Below are positions 6,687 through 6,886 of a stretch of DNA of 6,886 bases, in pieces (the stretch's first letter is position 1; every line of letters begins with the position of its first letter). The translations under genes and the position numbers were made by a program. The stretch comes from an uncultured Collinsella sp. (GTDB lineage: Bacteria; Actinomycetota; Coriobacteriia; Coriobacteriales; Coriobacteriaceae), in contig URTW01000107.1 in NCBI GenBank assembly GCA_900550815.1, forward strand, positions 1-6,886, read 5' to 3'. Below the pieces are notes generated by a model, which was not told the DNA's origin, made no database searches, and saw only the letters and a list, made by a program, of their open reading frames with translations.

Positions 6687-6886
6687 GAACTTCAAAAGAA
6701 AGCTTTTAGAGCAAATATAGTCTTGGCGGAAGTGCCCGGGAATATAATTTAAATAATTATGAAATTGCCATGGTTAAGCAGATTTTAAACAAATTCCAAA
6801 TTGATTATGGTGGAATTGATTTTACATTTCATAATGGAAAGGCTGTGTTTAATGAAATTGAGGACGCAGTGGGAGCTAGAATGCTT
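6687..6886 (+). pseudogene. Remnant of an AT-rich ATP-grasp ligase gene (C-terminal part, frameshifted, runs off the window)
   Basis: On the plus strand, from 6719 to the window edge, one frame reads SLGGSAREYNL, then NYEIAMVKQIL, IDYGGIDFTFHNGKAVFNEIED (in pieces) and VGARML. This pattern matches, from memory, the C-terminal half of RimK-like ATP-grasp proteins, where SLGG lies after the ATP-binding lobe and the NEIED region carries metal ligands near the end. The frame has no start codon before 6770, although similarity begins about 17 codons earlier, and there is no ribosome binding site before that ATG. Just upstream, another frame reads KKAFRAN (6696-6716), which is what should precede SLGG in such proteins; one missing base near 6718 would join the two. 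The N-terminal half is absent. GC is about 33% (65 of 196 bases by hand count) against about 60% in the pel genes. I infer a decayed, horizontally acquired fragment. An intact gene read from 6770 is possible but would lack the ATP-binding lobe. Confidence 0.6.

Overview
The window carries most of a Pel-type exopolysaccharide operon, read entirely on the minus strand. It is GC-rich (about 60% by eye), has no outer-membrane export genes, and uses GTG as well as ATG starts. This suits a high-GC Gram-positive. My best guess is an actinobacterium of the Coriobacteriia (Collinsella-like), but that is an inference from composition and locus type, not a proven identity.

Layout in the direction of transcription (right to left): an AT-rich upstream region with a candidate promoter and a 13-base inverted repeat (about 6592-6690); pelD (6591-4453), a c-di-GMP receptor with an unusual N-terminal SDR-like domain; pelE (4456-3551), a membrane protein with TPR-like helices; a pelA-like membrane-anchored DUF2194 polysaccharide deacetylase (3554-1674); pelF (1677-250), the family 4 glycosyltransferase; and the first 82 codons of pelG (246 to the window edge). 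Each of the first three junctions is a 4-base stop/start overlap (GTGA, ATGA, ATGA), and pelF and pelG are 3 bases apart, so the five genes form one translationally coupled operon. The order D-E-A(deacetylase)-F-G is the one known from Gram-positive pel loci.

How they should work together, from knowledge of the family: PelF polymerises the GalNAc/GlcNAc-type chain from UDP-sugars, PelG moves it across the membrane, PelD and PelE form the membrane scaffold that switches synthesis on when c-di-GMP binds PelD, and PelA partly deacetylates the emerging chain to make it cationic. PelD here keeps a recognisable RxxD inhibitory-site motif, aligned exactly to that of diguanylate cyclases, while its GGDEF signature has decayed to DGNVL.

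The right end is different in kind. From about 6690 the DNA drops to about one third GC, and the plus strand encodes what looks like the C-terminal part of an ATP-grasp ligase. Its similarity starts before any possible start codon and seems to cross a one-base frameshift near 6718. I read it as the remnant of a foreign AT-rich gene abutting the pel promoter region; it continues past the window edge.
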